Made by a program: the position numbers and the translations under genes
Assembly: GCF_044360475.1 (NCBI RefSeq)
Contig: NZ_CP043494.1
Location: 5,394,001 to 5,458,000 of the forward strand
DNA from: Archangium minus
GTDB taxonomy: Bacteria > Myxococcota > Myxococcia > Myxococcales > Myxococcaceae
Direction of reading: 5' to 3'
Length of the DNA stretch: 64,000 nt
Notes under the pieces: generated by a model
Database searches by the model: none
Told to the model about the DNA's origin: nothing
Seen by the model: only the letters and a program-made list of their open reading frames with translations
In this document: positions 34,752-42,388 of the stretch, one piece after another
Layout: each line of letters opens with the position of its first letter
Numbering within the stretch: position 1 is the stretch's first letter

Positions 34752-34967
34752 GTGGCCGTTCTGTTGGGCGTGGAGTCACGCACGCTGCCGAGTCACTTCT
34801 CCACACCGTATGGGGAAGTGAGGCTCGTCACCGTCGAGGCGCTGCTGCCCTCGGAGCTGGCGTACCTGCTGGAGCATGGTGCGGAGGGACAGGACGAGCT
34901 GGCGCGGCGCTTCGCGGAAAGCGGCGAGGAGCACCTGTCCCGTGCCCGGCGGCGTCCAGTGGTGTAA
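34752..34967 (+). CDS. Hypothetical small protein (about 71 residues, start uncertain)
   Basis: A short frame with G/C-rich third positions reads (from GTG 34752) MAVLLGVESRTLPSHFSTPY and continues through VEALLPSELAYLLEHGAEG to a stop at 34967. The frame is open upstream to 34698, so a CTG start at 34719 is possible; there is no clear SD. No family is recognised. It lies between the divergent histidine kinase and the tRNA. It could be a real orphan gene or a chance frame. Confidence 0.35.
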   Translation: MAVLLGVESRTLPSHFSTPYGEVRLVTVEALLPSELAYLLEHGAEGQDELARRFAESGEEHLSRARRRPVV

Positions 34968-35046
34968 CCCGGCGCCGGTTCAAGCCTGGAGCGGTTGCCT
35001 CTGGGGTAGCCCGGGAACTGCCCTGAACCCGCCCGAAGGCTCAGGG

Positions 35047-35088
35047 CAAAAGAAAACCCCGGAATCACTCGTGAAAGTGACTCCGGGG
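35047..35088 (-). terminator. Rho-independent terminator of the tRNA gene
   Basis: Reading leftward, the 3' flank of the tRNA forms a strong hairpin: CCCCGGAGTCACT pairs with AGTGATTCCGGGG around a TTCACG loop, followed by TTTTCTTTT. It lies 3 bases beyond the tRNA end. Confidence 0.9.
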
Positions 35089-35091
35089 CCT

Positions 35092-35165
35092 TGGCCAGGG
35101 TCGGACTTGAACCGACTACCTGCGGATTATGAGACCGCCGCTCTAACCAGGTGAGCTACCTGGCC
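35092..35165 (-). tRNA. tRNA with CAU anticodon (Met elongator or Ile2)
   Basis: The 74-base leftward gene folds as a cloverleaf. Acceptor GGCCAGG pairs with CCTGGCC (discriminator A), the D-arm reads AGCTCACCTGGTTAGAGC, the anticodon loop is CTCATAA, and the T-arm reads GTCGGTTCAAGTCCGAC. The 3' CCA is not encoded. The pair at positions 31-39 of the anticodon stem is T-T. CAU can belong to elongator tRNA-Met or to tRNA-Ile2 (lysidine modified); I cannot separate them with confidence by eye. It has its own promoter and terminator. Confidence 0.93.
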
Positions 35166-35179
35166 AAAAAGTGGGCCCT

Positions 35180-35208
35180 CTCATAGCGGGACCTTCGCCC
35201 CACTGCAA
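35180..35208 (-). promoter_or_regulatory. Promoter of the CAU tRNA gene
   Basis: On the leftward strand TTGCAG (35208-35203) and TATGAG (35185-35180) form a sigma-70-type -35/-10 pair with a 17-base spacer. The -10 box ends 14 bases before the first tRNA base. Confidence 0.7.
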
Positions 35209-35411
35209 GAAGATAGGTGAGCCGATGTGAACTCGGACACCTGGCGGGCGGGCAGCCGCGTCCTAGAGCCGGATCTAAGGCTGGCCTCCCACACCCCTGG
35301 GGTTGGAACACCGACCCACGCCGCTTCGCTTCCCAGGACATTCCGCCGGGTGCCCATAAGCCAGGCTTTTCGAACAGCACCGAGAGAACGTTCTCCACAG
35401 GGGGAATTCCC

Positions 35412-35653
35412 ATGATGCGGGGCTGGACCGCGGCGCTGCTGGTGGTCCTCGCCGGGTGTGCTACCGCTTCTCGGGCCCTCCACTCGGCCCCAGGAAGCCG
35501 CCCGGCGGCTGTTCGAGGTGGAGGCACGGAGTGACTCGTACACCTACGAGACACGCATCCGCCGCGTCACTCCGCTCGGACTGGACGAACATCTGGAGGG
35601 GGGCCCCACTGGCGGCGGAGGTGGAGTTGACGCGTGCCTACCTGCGCTGTTGA
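35412..35653 (+). pseudogene. Decayed lipoprotein gene, myxobacterial VVRLDTG/SitA-like family, fragment 1
   Basis: ATG 35412 begins a lipoprotein signal (MMRGWTAALLVVLAGCAT) in one frame. The continuation with family-like sequence, QEAARRLFEVEARSDSYTYE and ITPL-like residues, is in the second frame. The segment AAEVELTRAYLRC ends at a TGA in the third frame. Two frameshifts, one near a run of Gs (35596-35605), are therefore needed to restore one protein. As I recall them, intact relatives in myxobacteria continue ELTRAYxRWCERxG after this point. I interpret it as a degraded member of a lipoprotein family that includes outer-membrane-exchange toxins. Sequencing error in the homopolymer could explain one of the shifts. 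Confidence 0.5.
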
Positions 35654-35709
35654 AGCGGTATCTCAATCAACAAGCTCAGCGATACCCTCCTCGCTCTGGA
35701 GGGCGTCTC

Positions 35710-36366
35710 ATGGCATCTCGTCTGACCGCTGCGGTCGTGCTGTTGGTGCTGCTCAATGCGTGTGCCTCCCAGCGTGTAGTGCGCCTCGACACGGGCCAGG
35801 GGGAGTCTCTGGAGCACCGGCCTCCCTCGAACAAGCCCGTGAATGTGGATGAGGAAGCGCTGACGCAACTGGTGCTGGAGGTTCCCCTCACTCTTCGTCC
35901 ACCCCAGCAAGGCTGGTTGGTGCGCGCCTCCTACCCCAGCAACGACCCGGACATCTACCTGGGAGTAGAGACGTTCCTGGAGTTGGGGGACGCAAGCCGG
36001 GAGTTAAAGTGGGCCACCGACCGGGCCACGACCTGGGAGGAGTTGGAGCGCGCCAGCAGGCGCTTCGCGAACCGGGTTGGGCCGGAGGTGGCCCGCGTTT
36101 TCGTCCTCGCGGTGACGGTGGTGGTGAGCCACGGAATGATCGGGGGCTCGGCATGGCTGGCCTCAAGGCTGGCGATGCTGCCCAGCGTCTCGGAGGCGGC
36201 GGCACTGGGGGCCTCATAACTGCACCTCACACTTTCGGAGATAGGACAGGTGAGTGCAGTGGCAGTTTCCGCTGGGGGCGCCATCACCATTACCCTGGCT
36301 CCCACGGCGGTGGCCATGACGGGCCAGGTACAGAAATGGGGAGACCGCGCATTCGAGAACCCATGA
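35710..36366 (+). pseudogene. SitA-like lipoprotein with in-frame stop and missing toxin domain
   Basis: ATG 35710 has SD GGAGGG and encodes a lipoprotein signal with lipobox Cys (LLNACASQ), then QRVVRLDTGQGESLEH, the hallmark start of the family. After residue 169 there is a TAA (36217-36219). The same frame then continues for 48 codons with clearly family-like sequence (LSEIGQVSAVAVSAGGAITI) and stops at 36366. A single C-to-T change (CAA to TAA) would explain the stop. The usual C-terminal toxin domain is absent. The next gene, 9 bases on, looks like its immunity partner. Assignment to the SitA-like group rests on remembered family features. Confidence 0.55.
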
Positions 36367-36375
36367 GGGCGTCCC

Positions 36376-36612
36376 ATGACACACGTGTATGTCCTTCAGC
36401 ATGTGCATGCAGCTCCAAACGGAGAGGAGGATGTCAAGCTCATTGGCGTGTACGTAACCGAGGCAGATGCACAGGCGGCTGTTTCCCGTCTGAGCCAACA
36501 GCCAGGCTTCCGAGATCACCCGGAGGGGTTTCACATCTCTTGGTACGAGCTCAACAAGGACCATTGGACCGAGGGGTTCATTGGATGGGACGAAGCCCTT
36601 GATGAATCATGA
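36376..36612 (+). CDS. Small immunity-like protein of the decayed toxin locus
   Basis: This 78-residue protein begins MTHVYVLQHVHAAPNGEEDV and includes KLIGVYVTEADAQAAVSRL and GFRDHPEGFHISWYEL. Similar small proteins (YVL-H...EDVKLIGVY...A...PGF...GF) occur in myxobacteria next to lipoprotein toxin or nuclease genes, which suggests an immunity role. The ATG is preceded by GAGGGCG. The frame is intact although both lipoprotein genes upstream are broken, as expected if immunity is kept after the toxin is lost. Molecular target unknown. Confidence 0.55.
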   Translation: MTHVYVLQHVHAAPNGEEDVKLIGVYVTEADAQAAVSRLSQQPGFRDHPEGFHISWYELNKDHWTEGFIGWDEALDES

Positions 36613-36773
36613 ATCCATGAGAATCGAAGCTCTCGCCCGAGCGATCGCATTCAGGTCTTCCAGATGAATTGATGAGGCGACGTGCAGGACAAAGTCACCA
36701 TGGATTGGACGCACGTGATGACCGAGCTCGACGCGCACCTCTCGGACGGCCCCTTCACTTCTCGAGGGGGTTC

Positions 36774-37838
36774 CTATCCAGATTTCGAGGGCAGCAGGGC
36801 GAGCACCCGCGCGAGTATTGAGACACCCTCCTCGTACTCGGTAAGGTCGATGTGCTCGTGGGGCGTGTGGTCCAGGGAGGAATCGCCCGGGCCGTAGGCG
36901 AGGGTGGGCACCTGCCACGCCGCCGCCACGGTGTTCCAATCGGACGTCCCCGTCTTCAGCCGCAGTGTCGGCCGAGCGCCTCGCTCTCGGATGGCCTTCT
37001 TGAACGTGCGCGAGAGTTCGTCGTTCCCATCCGTGCTGACCGCCTTCTTGTTCGAAATGGCCTTCACGCTCACACCGGGAACGCTGCCCAGGAGCGCCAG
37101 CAGTTGGTCTCCATCACTGTGCGGCCCGGTGCGAACGTTCACGCTGGCCCGGGCCCACTCCTCGGTATCCGTCGAGCCCGTCTGGAATGAGGTCAGCGAG
37201 GGGAGGTCCTGCTCGAAGAGCGGACGCTCGCGGTTCCACGCGTCACAGTGGCCTCGGAGCGCGTTCCAGGCTTCAACGACGTGCTCGGCGGCGGCGCGGT
37301 AGTCGCGGCTCGCTGTGTGGCGTTGGCTCGCGCGGTACTCGAGCTCGGCCCGGACCAGTCCCTTGTAGCCGATGGTGATGGCATGGGCCCCGCTCGGCTC
37401 TCCGTTGATGACGAAGTCTGGACGGTAGCGCTCGCGCACGTGGAACGCGCCGCGAGTGATGGCGACCTCCTCCTCCACGCACCCGAGCAGCAGGAACTTC
37501 TTCCCGGTTCGCTCGCGCTCCTCGAGCAGCTCGACGGCCTCGATGAAGGCACCGATCGCCCCCTTGGCGTCCACGGTTCCGCGGCCGAAGAGACGGCCGT
37601 CCTCGATGCGCACCGGCACCTCGCCAGGCACGGTGTCGATGTGGCCGAGCAGCGCGATGCACGTGTCGCCCTCGCCCATGCTCGCGACCGTGTTGCCCAC
37701 CTCGTCGGTGTGCGCGCGCCAGCCGCGGCGCTCCAGGTGCTCGGCCAGCGAGCGGGAGAACGCGTGCTCGTGGTGGCTGGGGCTGTACTGCTCCACCATC
37801 CACTTGAGGAAGTCGATCGTCTTCTCACGTGCCCGCAT
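36774..37838 (-). CDS. LysK-like M20 hydrolase (release of product from AmCP)
   Basis: This 354-residue M20 metallopeptidase is of the [LysW]-lysine/ornithine hydrolase type. Metal ligands are in LLGHIDTVPG (His66, Asp68), GRGTVDAKGA (Asp90) and CVEEEV (the Glu pair near 122), with a C-terminal His in DHTPHEHIDL. The specificity-type motif LKTGTSDWNTV, found in LysK/ArgE-related enzymes, is present. In AmCP pathways this enzyme cleaves the isopeptide bond that holds the finished amino acid on the carrier's C-terminal Glu. It is the last gene of the leftward operon and overlaps the LysZ-like gene by 14 bases. The substrate here is inferred to be the C2-extended product and not lysine. Confidence 0.88.
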   Translation of the reverse strand: MRAREKTIDFLKWMVEQYSPSHHEHAFSRSLAEHLERRGWRAHTDEVGNTVASMGEGDTCIALLGHIDTVPGEVPVRIEDGRLFGRGTVDAKGAIGAFIEAVELLEERERTGKKFLLLGCVEEEVAITRGAFHVRERYRPDFVINGEPSGAHAITIGYKGLVRAELEYRASQRHTASRDYRAAAEHVVEAWNALRGHCDAWNRERPLFEQDLPSLTSFQTGSTDTEEWARASVNVRTGPHSDGDQLLALLGSVPGVSVKAISNKKAVSTDGNDELSRTFKKAIRERGARPTLRLKTGTSDWNTVAAAWQVPTLAYGPGDSSLDHTPHEHIDLTEYEEGVSILARVLALLPSKSG

Positions 37839-38676
37839 GCGTCGTGTCCTTCTGCTTCGGGGGGAGGGTGAACTTCGTGCCGGACTCCTCGGTGAGGGCG
37901 ACGAACACCGGTCGGGGCACTCGGGAGGAGCTCACGTAGACGGCGGGGACTCCGCCCTGGAGCGCCTTGCGCGCGGCATCCAGTTTGTACCGCATGCGTC
38001 CGGCGGCGAGCTGCATGCATCCCTCCACGTCGTCGCTGTGCCGCACGAGCGTCAACGGATCATTCGGGTTCTCGAGCAGCCCCGGCACATTCGACAGCAT
38101 CACGAACGAGCGGGCACCGAGCGAGGTGGCGATGGATGCGGCGACCTGGTCCGCGTCGACGTTCACCAGGACGCTGTCCTCCGTGACCGCGGGAGGGCAG
38201 AGGACGGGTACGTGGCCCTGGTCCAAGAGCGTCCCCAGGAGCCGCGTGTTCACTGATTGGATTTCACCGGCGAGGTGCTCCCGGTCGATCCGGATGCGCC
38301 CTCCGTCATTGAGCTTCAGCGGAGGCCGCCGCTTCGCGACGAGCACCCGCCCGTCCGCGCCGCAGAGCCCCACCGCGGAGAGGCCTCGCTCTCCGAGCGC
38401 CAGGACGATGCGTTTGTTCACCTCGCCCACCCACGCCATCATCAGGATGCGCAGGGTGACCGTGTTCGTGAGTCGCACCACGTTGCCCGAGGGGGTCGTC
38501 ACTTCGGGGCGCTCGATGGAATGGAGCTTCAGCAGGCGCTTTCCGGCGTCCGAGCCGCCATTCACCACGACGACGCGCTCGCCTTGACGGACGAGTTCCG
38601 CGACGTCATTGCAGACGTTCTCGAGATCGACCCCCGCGGCGCCGCCAATCTTGACCACGATGGAGGACGCGCTCAT
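37825..38676 (-). CDS. LysZ-like amino-acid kinase (AmCP-glutamate 6-kinase type)
   Basis: This 283-residue amino-acid kinase family member has the N-terminal ATP-binding SIVVKIGGAAG, the substrate loop VVVNGGSDAG, and the C-terminal RYKLDAARKAL with GGVPAVYVSSSRV. It is closest in layout to LysZ/ArgB. In AmCP systems it phosphorylates the side-chain carboxylate of the carrier-bound glutamate (or aminoadipate). It overlaps the SDR gene by ATGA and the hydrolase gene by 14 bases, so all are translated from one message. Its distance from the LysX-LysY part of the operon, with the shell gene, sulfotransferase and SDR between, is unusual. Confidence 0.88.
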   Translation of the reverse strand: MSASSIVVKIGGAAGVDLENVCNDVAELVRQGERVVVVNGGSDAGKRLLKLHSIERPEVTTPSGNVVRLTNTVTLRILMMAWVGEVNKRIVLALGERGLSAVGLCGADGRVLVAKRRPPLKLNDGGRIRIDREHLAGEIQSVNTRLLGTLLDQGHVPVLCPPAVTEDSVLVNVDADQVAASIATSLGARSFVMLSNVPGLLENPNDPLTLVRHSDDVEGCMQLAAGRMRYKLDAARKALQGGVPAVYVSSSRVPRPVFVALTEESGTKFTLPPKQKDTTHAGT

Positions 38677-39446
38677 CCGATGACACTCGCTCCGCCATCA
38701 ACGAGCTGCACCGTCCCCGTGATGAACGAGGCCCGCTCACTGGCGAGGAAGGCGGCGGCGGCGGCGAACTCTTCCGGCAATCCCACTCGGCGCAGCGGGA
38801 TGTGGGCCGCCATGGCGCGCAGCCCGGCGTCTACGTCTCCCTCTGCTCCGGCGGTGCGCTCGACCGGGGGAGTGCGGGTGTAGCCGGGGGCGAGCACGTT
38901 GACGGTGACACCGCAGTCCCCGAGTTCCTGAACGAGCGCGGATGAGAACCCGACGATGCCGAGCCGGGAGAAGCCCGAAAGCGCGAACCGGGCCACGGGC
39001 CGGACGACCGTCTCGGACGTGATGAAGAGCAGACGCCCCCACCGGGCTGATTTCATGTAGGGGAGGGCGGCCAGGGCCAGACTGATGGGCGGCAGGAGCA
39101 CCGAGTCGACGGCGTCCCTGTAGGCGGCAATGCCAAACTTCGTCGCCGGGCCCGGAGGCGGCCCGCCGCTGTTTGTCACAGCAATATGGAGGGCCCCCAT
39201 GCGGCCGGCAATGTCTTCCACCCAGCGGTGGACGGCATCGGGGTTCTTCAAGTCCACGGCGGTTGCATGCACCTGGCCGCGGGCGAGCTCCTTCAGCCGA
39301 CGCTCAGCTCGGGAGAGCTTCTCCGGATCGCGCGAGCCAATGGCGACATGGGCACCTTCCTTCGCCAGCTCCTCGGCGACGGCCAATCCCAGCCCGCTCG
39401 AGCCTCCCGCGACGAGCGCGACCTTACCTGCCAGTCCCAGTTCCAC
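38673..39446 (-). CDS. Short-chain dehydrogenase/reductase lacking the Tyr-Lys dyad
   Basis: This 257-residue classical-length SDR has cofactor motif AGGSSGLG (residues 13-20), TNSGGPPPG at 91-99 in place of NNAG, and catalytic-type Ser144 (ITSETV). The expected YxxxK about 13 residues later is absent: the segment reads ARFALSGFSRLG. Such GGPPPG-type SDRs without Tyr-Lys form a known subgroup whose chemistry is unclear. Family motifs APGYTRT and the C-terminal TGTVQLVDGGA are present. It starts inside the 3' end of the sulfotransferase gene (23-base overlap) and ends in ATGA overlap with the kinase gene. Its likely job is reduction, oxidation or another transformation of the AmCP-bound or released intermediate. 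Confidence 0.85.
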   Translation of the reverse strand: MELGLAGKVALVAGGSSGLGLAVAEELAKEGAHVAIGSRDPEKLSRAERRLKELARGQVHATAVDLKNPDAVHRWVEDIAGRMGALHIAVTNSGGPPPGPATKFGIAAYRDAVDSVLLPPISLALAALPYMKSARWGRLLFITSETVVRPVARFALSGFSRLGIVGFSSALVQELGDCGVTVNVLAPGYTRTPPVERTAGAEGDVDAGLRAMAAHIPLRRVGLPEEFAAAAAFLASERASFITGTVQLVDGGASVIG

Positions 39447-40425
39447 GGACGTCCTCCCGGGTGTCGTTCGTCGAAGTCTTGGAGCCCGTGCCCTGATGCG
39501 TCTGGGTGCTCGGAGGCTGGAAGTAGCCGTAGCGGGCCATCAGCGGCCACGACAGGGCTTGGGTGATGTTCCTCGCGCGTGTGGAGAGCTCCTTCTTCCA
39601 CCCGTCATCCTCCGGGCGTAGGAGCGTCGGCCCACTGCGGAAGCGATCCGGATTGCCAGTGACAGTGTGATTCTTCCCCAGGTTGACGGTCCGTCCCTTC
39701 ACCGGATTGGTCGAGTCTCCCGCTCCGACGAGCTCGAGCAGGGCCTGCACCACGTTGGCTGGAGTGGCGATGAAGTCCTCGTACCGGAGGAAGAACGAGC
39801 GGTCGGGGTAGCGCCGGATGATGGCCTCGGAGGCCAGGTTGAATCCAACCCAGTAGGCGGTGCTGCGGAACGCGGACATCGGGACGACGTACTGCTTCGT
39901 CTTCGTCCAGGAGTGCGCGGCGGCGCGCGGGTCCCTCACGAGGTAGAGGAAGTAGGGCGTAATCCCATCCACGTGCGGCAGGAGCGCTGCCTCGGATGGA
40001 AGCTTTCCGCTATCCACGAGGGTGTGGCTGCCGGTCGCCTTCGCGATCGCGTGATAGGTCCGGGTCAGCGTGGCGGCGTACTCGCGAACATCCTCCGCGC
40101 GAGTCCCATCCCGGAGGATGCTCCAGGTGTGCCGGGTCCGAACGGCCCGCGTCTGGCGCTTCACGACCTGCCGAGCATGGGACGCGGGAGTCTGGCCGGG
40201 AGGGGTCTCCTCCTCGAGCACCTTCGACCAGATGCCGCAGCGGGTCAGTGCCTCACCGCAGCCACAGAAGGTGTTGGAGCCGTTGCCGTAGGCATTCTTC
40301 CAGAGGAAGCTGAGCTCGCCGGTGTGAAAGAATCCCTTCACCTCGTTGAGCACGTTTCCGATGATCGTGCTGCCGTTGCGGCACCACCCGGTGATGTAGA
40401 GGACCTTCAGGTTGGATTGAGACAC
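39424..40425 (-). CDS. Sulfotransferase (PAPS-dependent type)
   Basis: I place the start at GTG 40425, giving VSQSNLKVLYITGWCRNGST with the 5'-phosphosulfate loop (residues 11-22). The 3'-phosphate-binding segment YLVRDPRAAAHS lies near residue 165. Length is 333 residues. Enzymes of this type move sulfate from PAPS to hydroxyls. In AmCP-derived azabicycle pathways, sulfation of a hydroxyl creates the leaving group for aziridine closure, a role that fits this operon. The last 28 residues are a Thr/Gly/Ser-rich disordered tail after the folded domain; it might be a cargo-loading tail for the adjacent shell protein, but it could also be simple linker. It lies 23 bases after the shell gene. Confidence 0.85.
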   Translation of the reverse strand: MSQSNLKVLYITGWCRNGSTIIGNVLNEVKGFFHTGELSFLWKNAYGNGSNTFCGCGEALTRCGIWSKVLEEETPPGQTPASHARQVVKRQTRAVRTRHTWSILRDGTRAEDVREYAATLTRTYHAIAKATGSHTLVDSGKLPSEAALLPHVDGITPYFLYLVRDPRAAAHSWTKTKQYVVPMSAFRSTAYWVGFNLASEAIIRRYPDRSFFLRYEDFIATPANVVQALLELVGAGDSTNPVKGRTVNLGKNHTVTGNPDRFRSGPTLLRPEDDGWKKELSTRARNITQALSWPLMARYGYFQPPSTQTHQGTGSKTSTNDTREDVRGTGTGR

Positions 40426-40448
40426 GCGCGCCCCGCTCGGATTTGCTG

Positions 40449-41309
40449 TCAGGTGAGTGCAGCCACGTAGAAGTGCGTGGGCAGGTGGACCACGAGCGCC
40501 TCGTAGATCTCCCCGCACACGGCGAGACCCTCGCGGGGGAAGATGCCCTTGGGCGGCTCGGCGAAGTGGATGACGGAGCGTCCGCTGTCGAAGATGGTCG
40601 CGGCGGCGGTGTAGTCACCGACGATGATGGTGCCCGGGTTGACCATGCGCGCGCGGGCGATGCGCACGCCCATGTCCGCGAGGTCCTTGAGCAGGCTGCC
40701 CTGCCCGACGAAGTAGCGGTAGTAGTCCGCCGGATTCATCAGGATGCCGTCGGCCGAGCCGCCCACCTGCTCCACGCGATCGCACGCCGCCAGGAGCGAG
40801 GCCACCGGCGTCTCTTGCGCCGCCAGGCGGGTGATGCCCGGGGTCTCCAGCAGGCCGCGCACGCGCTCGCCACCGGGGCCCCGCGCGAGCGCCTGGTTCT
40901 CCGCCGTGCACAGCCGCACGAGGAGCCGGTAGTCAATGAACGTCGCGAGCGCCTCCGGCTCATCCAGCAGGGCAGGGTTGATCTGCACCCATGCCGTGGT
41001 CGGCTTCAGCTGCGTCTTGTCCGAGTGGAACTCGAACGTGGCCTCCTGCCGCAGCTGCGCGTCGATGACGTGCTCGGTGATTTCGGTCTGGGGACGGGTC
41101 TCGTACCAGTAGTTGACCTGCTGCTGCTCTGTCTTCACGACCTTGAAGAGGCCGCGGACCGCGATGCGGGGGCGGCGCTTGAAGCCCGGGAAGGAGTCCG
41201 TGATCGTCGTGGAGAACTCCACGGATGCCTTCGTGCCCTGGGAGACAACGGCGGCGGCAAAAGCCCGCCCGGGGGACATATCCGTCCCCGCGGTAGCATT
41301 CGTGCTCAT
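40449..41309 (-). CDS. HK97-fold shell protein, probable family 3 (natural-product) encapsulin
   Basis: This 286-residue protein has SD GGGAG six bases before ATG. The C-terminal half follows the HK97 major-capsid consensus: ILMNPADYYRYF, GVRIARARMVNPGTIIVGDY, AATIFDSGRSVIHF, and a final EIYEALVVHLPTHFYVAAL. The first half has the E-loop/P-domain-like strands (YWYETRPQTEITEHVIDAQ) and a helical region. No portal, protease, terminase or tail genes are present, and the gene is embedded in a tight biosynthetic operon between LysY-like and sulfotransferase genes. Family 3 encapsulins, defined by genome survey in actinobacterial and myxobacterial natural-product clusters, have this size and context. 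The proposed function is a protein nanocompartment holding one or more of the operon's enzymes. Confidence 0.82.
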   Translation of the reverse strand: MSTNATAGTDMSPGRAFAAAVVSQGTKASVEFSTTITDSFPGFKRRPRIAVRGLFKVVKTEQQQVNYWYETRPQTEITEHVIDAQLRQEATFEFHSDKTQLKPTTAWVQINPALLDEPEALATFIDYRLLVRLCTAENQALARGPGGERVRGLLETPGITRLAAQETPVASLLAACDRVEQVGGSADGILMNPADYYRYFVGQGSLLKDLADMGVRIARARMVNPGTIIVGDYTAAATIFDSGRSVIHFAEPPKGIFPREGLAVCGEIYEALVVHLPTHFYVAALT

Positions 41310-41347
41310 GTCTACTCCCTGTTTGGAAATTCCAGACTGCGGATGCT

Positions 41348-42388
41348 TCAGATGGGATGCAGGCCGCGGAACCCGAGCCCTTCCGTCTCAGGGCGCCCGA
41401 GCATCAGGTTCAGGGCATGGACGGCTGTTCCCGCCGCGCCCTTCACCAGGTTGTCGATCGCTACGTTGACGACGATCCGGTTCCTGTCGGGATCCACGTC
41501 CACGGCGAGGTCACAGTAGTTCGTCCCCTGGAGCGGACCTGGCTCGGGAAAGGGTGAGGCGCTCGTGTTCGGCCGGATGAGCCGCACAAAGGGCTTCTCC
41601 CGGTAGGCGGTCGCGATCGCACGGAGGGGCTCGTTTTCATCGACGATCGGTCTCGCCGCGAAGCAGTGCACTGTCGACAGGATGCCGCGCACGCTCGGTA
41701 CGGCCGTGGCGCTGAAGTGCACGCTCGGACGCGTCCCTGTGAGGCGCTCGACGATGTTCTCAAGCTCCCCCGTGTGCCGATGCCCCACGGGCCGGTAGCA
41801 ACGGAGGGCGGAGGCGCGCTCGGGGTGATGGGACGAGAGAGCCGGTGTGGCACCACCCCCAGAGGAGCCTGTCTTCGCATCGACGACGAGCTCCGGCTTC
41901 ACCAGGCCCGCGCACACCAGCGGGAGGATTCCCAAGAGCGAGGCGTGTGCCATGCAGCCGGGCACTGCCACGTAGCGGGCCCCGGGGAGCTGGCTGGCCG
42001 TCCACTCCGGGAGCGCATAGGTGAACTCCGGCACATCCGTGGGCCGTGGGTGCTTCTTGTACCAACGCTCGTGATCCGTGGGATCCAACCGGAAGTCCGC
42101 GCTGAGGTCGATCACTCGACTCGCGAGCTCGCGCACTCGGGCCCAGCGCTCGATGAGTCCACCCTGGGGCAGACAGCTCATGAGGACATCGCACGGCTCC
42201 AGCGCCTCATGGGGGACGAACCGCAGCGCGCTCATGCCCCGGAGACTCGGATGCGGGTAGTCCAGGCGCTTGCCCGCGAACTGACCCGAGGTGGCCTGGA
42301 CGACCTCCACGGCGGGGTGCGCGAGGAGCAGCCGCAGTACCTCTCCACCCGTGTAGCCCGAGGCTCCCAGCACGGCCACGCGCGTCAT
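41348..42388 (-). CDS. LysY/ArgC-like AmCP-phosphate reductase
   Basis: This 346-residue N-acyl-gamma-glutamyl-phosphate reductase family protein has NADP-binding VAVLGASGYTGGE at the N-terminus, the catalytic Cys145 in AVPGCMAHASL and GPLQGTNYCDL near the C-terminus. It reduces the carrier-bound acyl phosphate to a semialdehyde, which in this operon would be the acceptor for transketolase. It overlaps the LysX-like gene by ATGA and is followed by a 38-base gap and the shell gene. The similarity is to ArgC/LysY as a group; AmCP dependence is inferred from the neighbouring carrier gene. Confidence 0.88.
   Translation of the reverse strand: MTRVAVLGASGYTGGEVLRLLLAHPAVEVVQATSGQFAGKRLDYPHPSLRGMSALRFVPHEALEPCDVLMSCLPQGGLIERWARVRELASRVIDLSADFRLDPTDHERWYKKHPRPTDVPEFTYALPEWTASQLPGARYVAVPGCMAHASLLGILPLVCAGLVKPELVVDAKTGSSGGGATPALSSHHPERASALRCYRPVGHRHTGELENIVERLTGTRPSVHFSATAVPSVRGILSTVHCFAARPIVDENEPLRAIATAYREKPFVRLIRPNTSASPFPEPGPLQGTNYCDLAVDVDPDRNRIVVNVAIDNLVKGAAGTAVHALNLMLGRPETEGLGFRGLHPI

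Noticed and set aside
35047..35165. tRNA gene as a proven phage or island attachment site
   Set aside because: No integrase gene and no duplicated tRNA 3' end could be found in the window.
36607..36939. Leftward frame overlapping the end of the LysK-like gene
   Set aside because: No start signal or recognisable domain; overlaps the real gene in another frame. The short region 36613-36773 seems to hold no gene.
40449..41309. Prophage major capsid gene
   Set aside because: The HK97-type fold alone would fit a phage, but no portal, terminase, protease, tail or integrase genes are near, and the gene is embedded in a biosynthetic operon with overlapping genes on either side.
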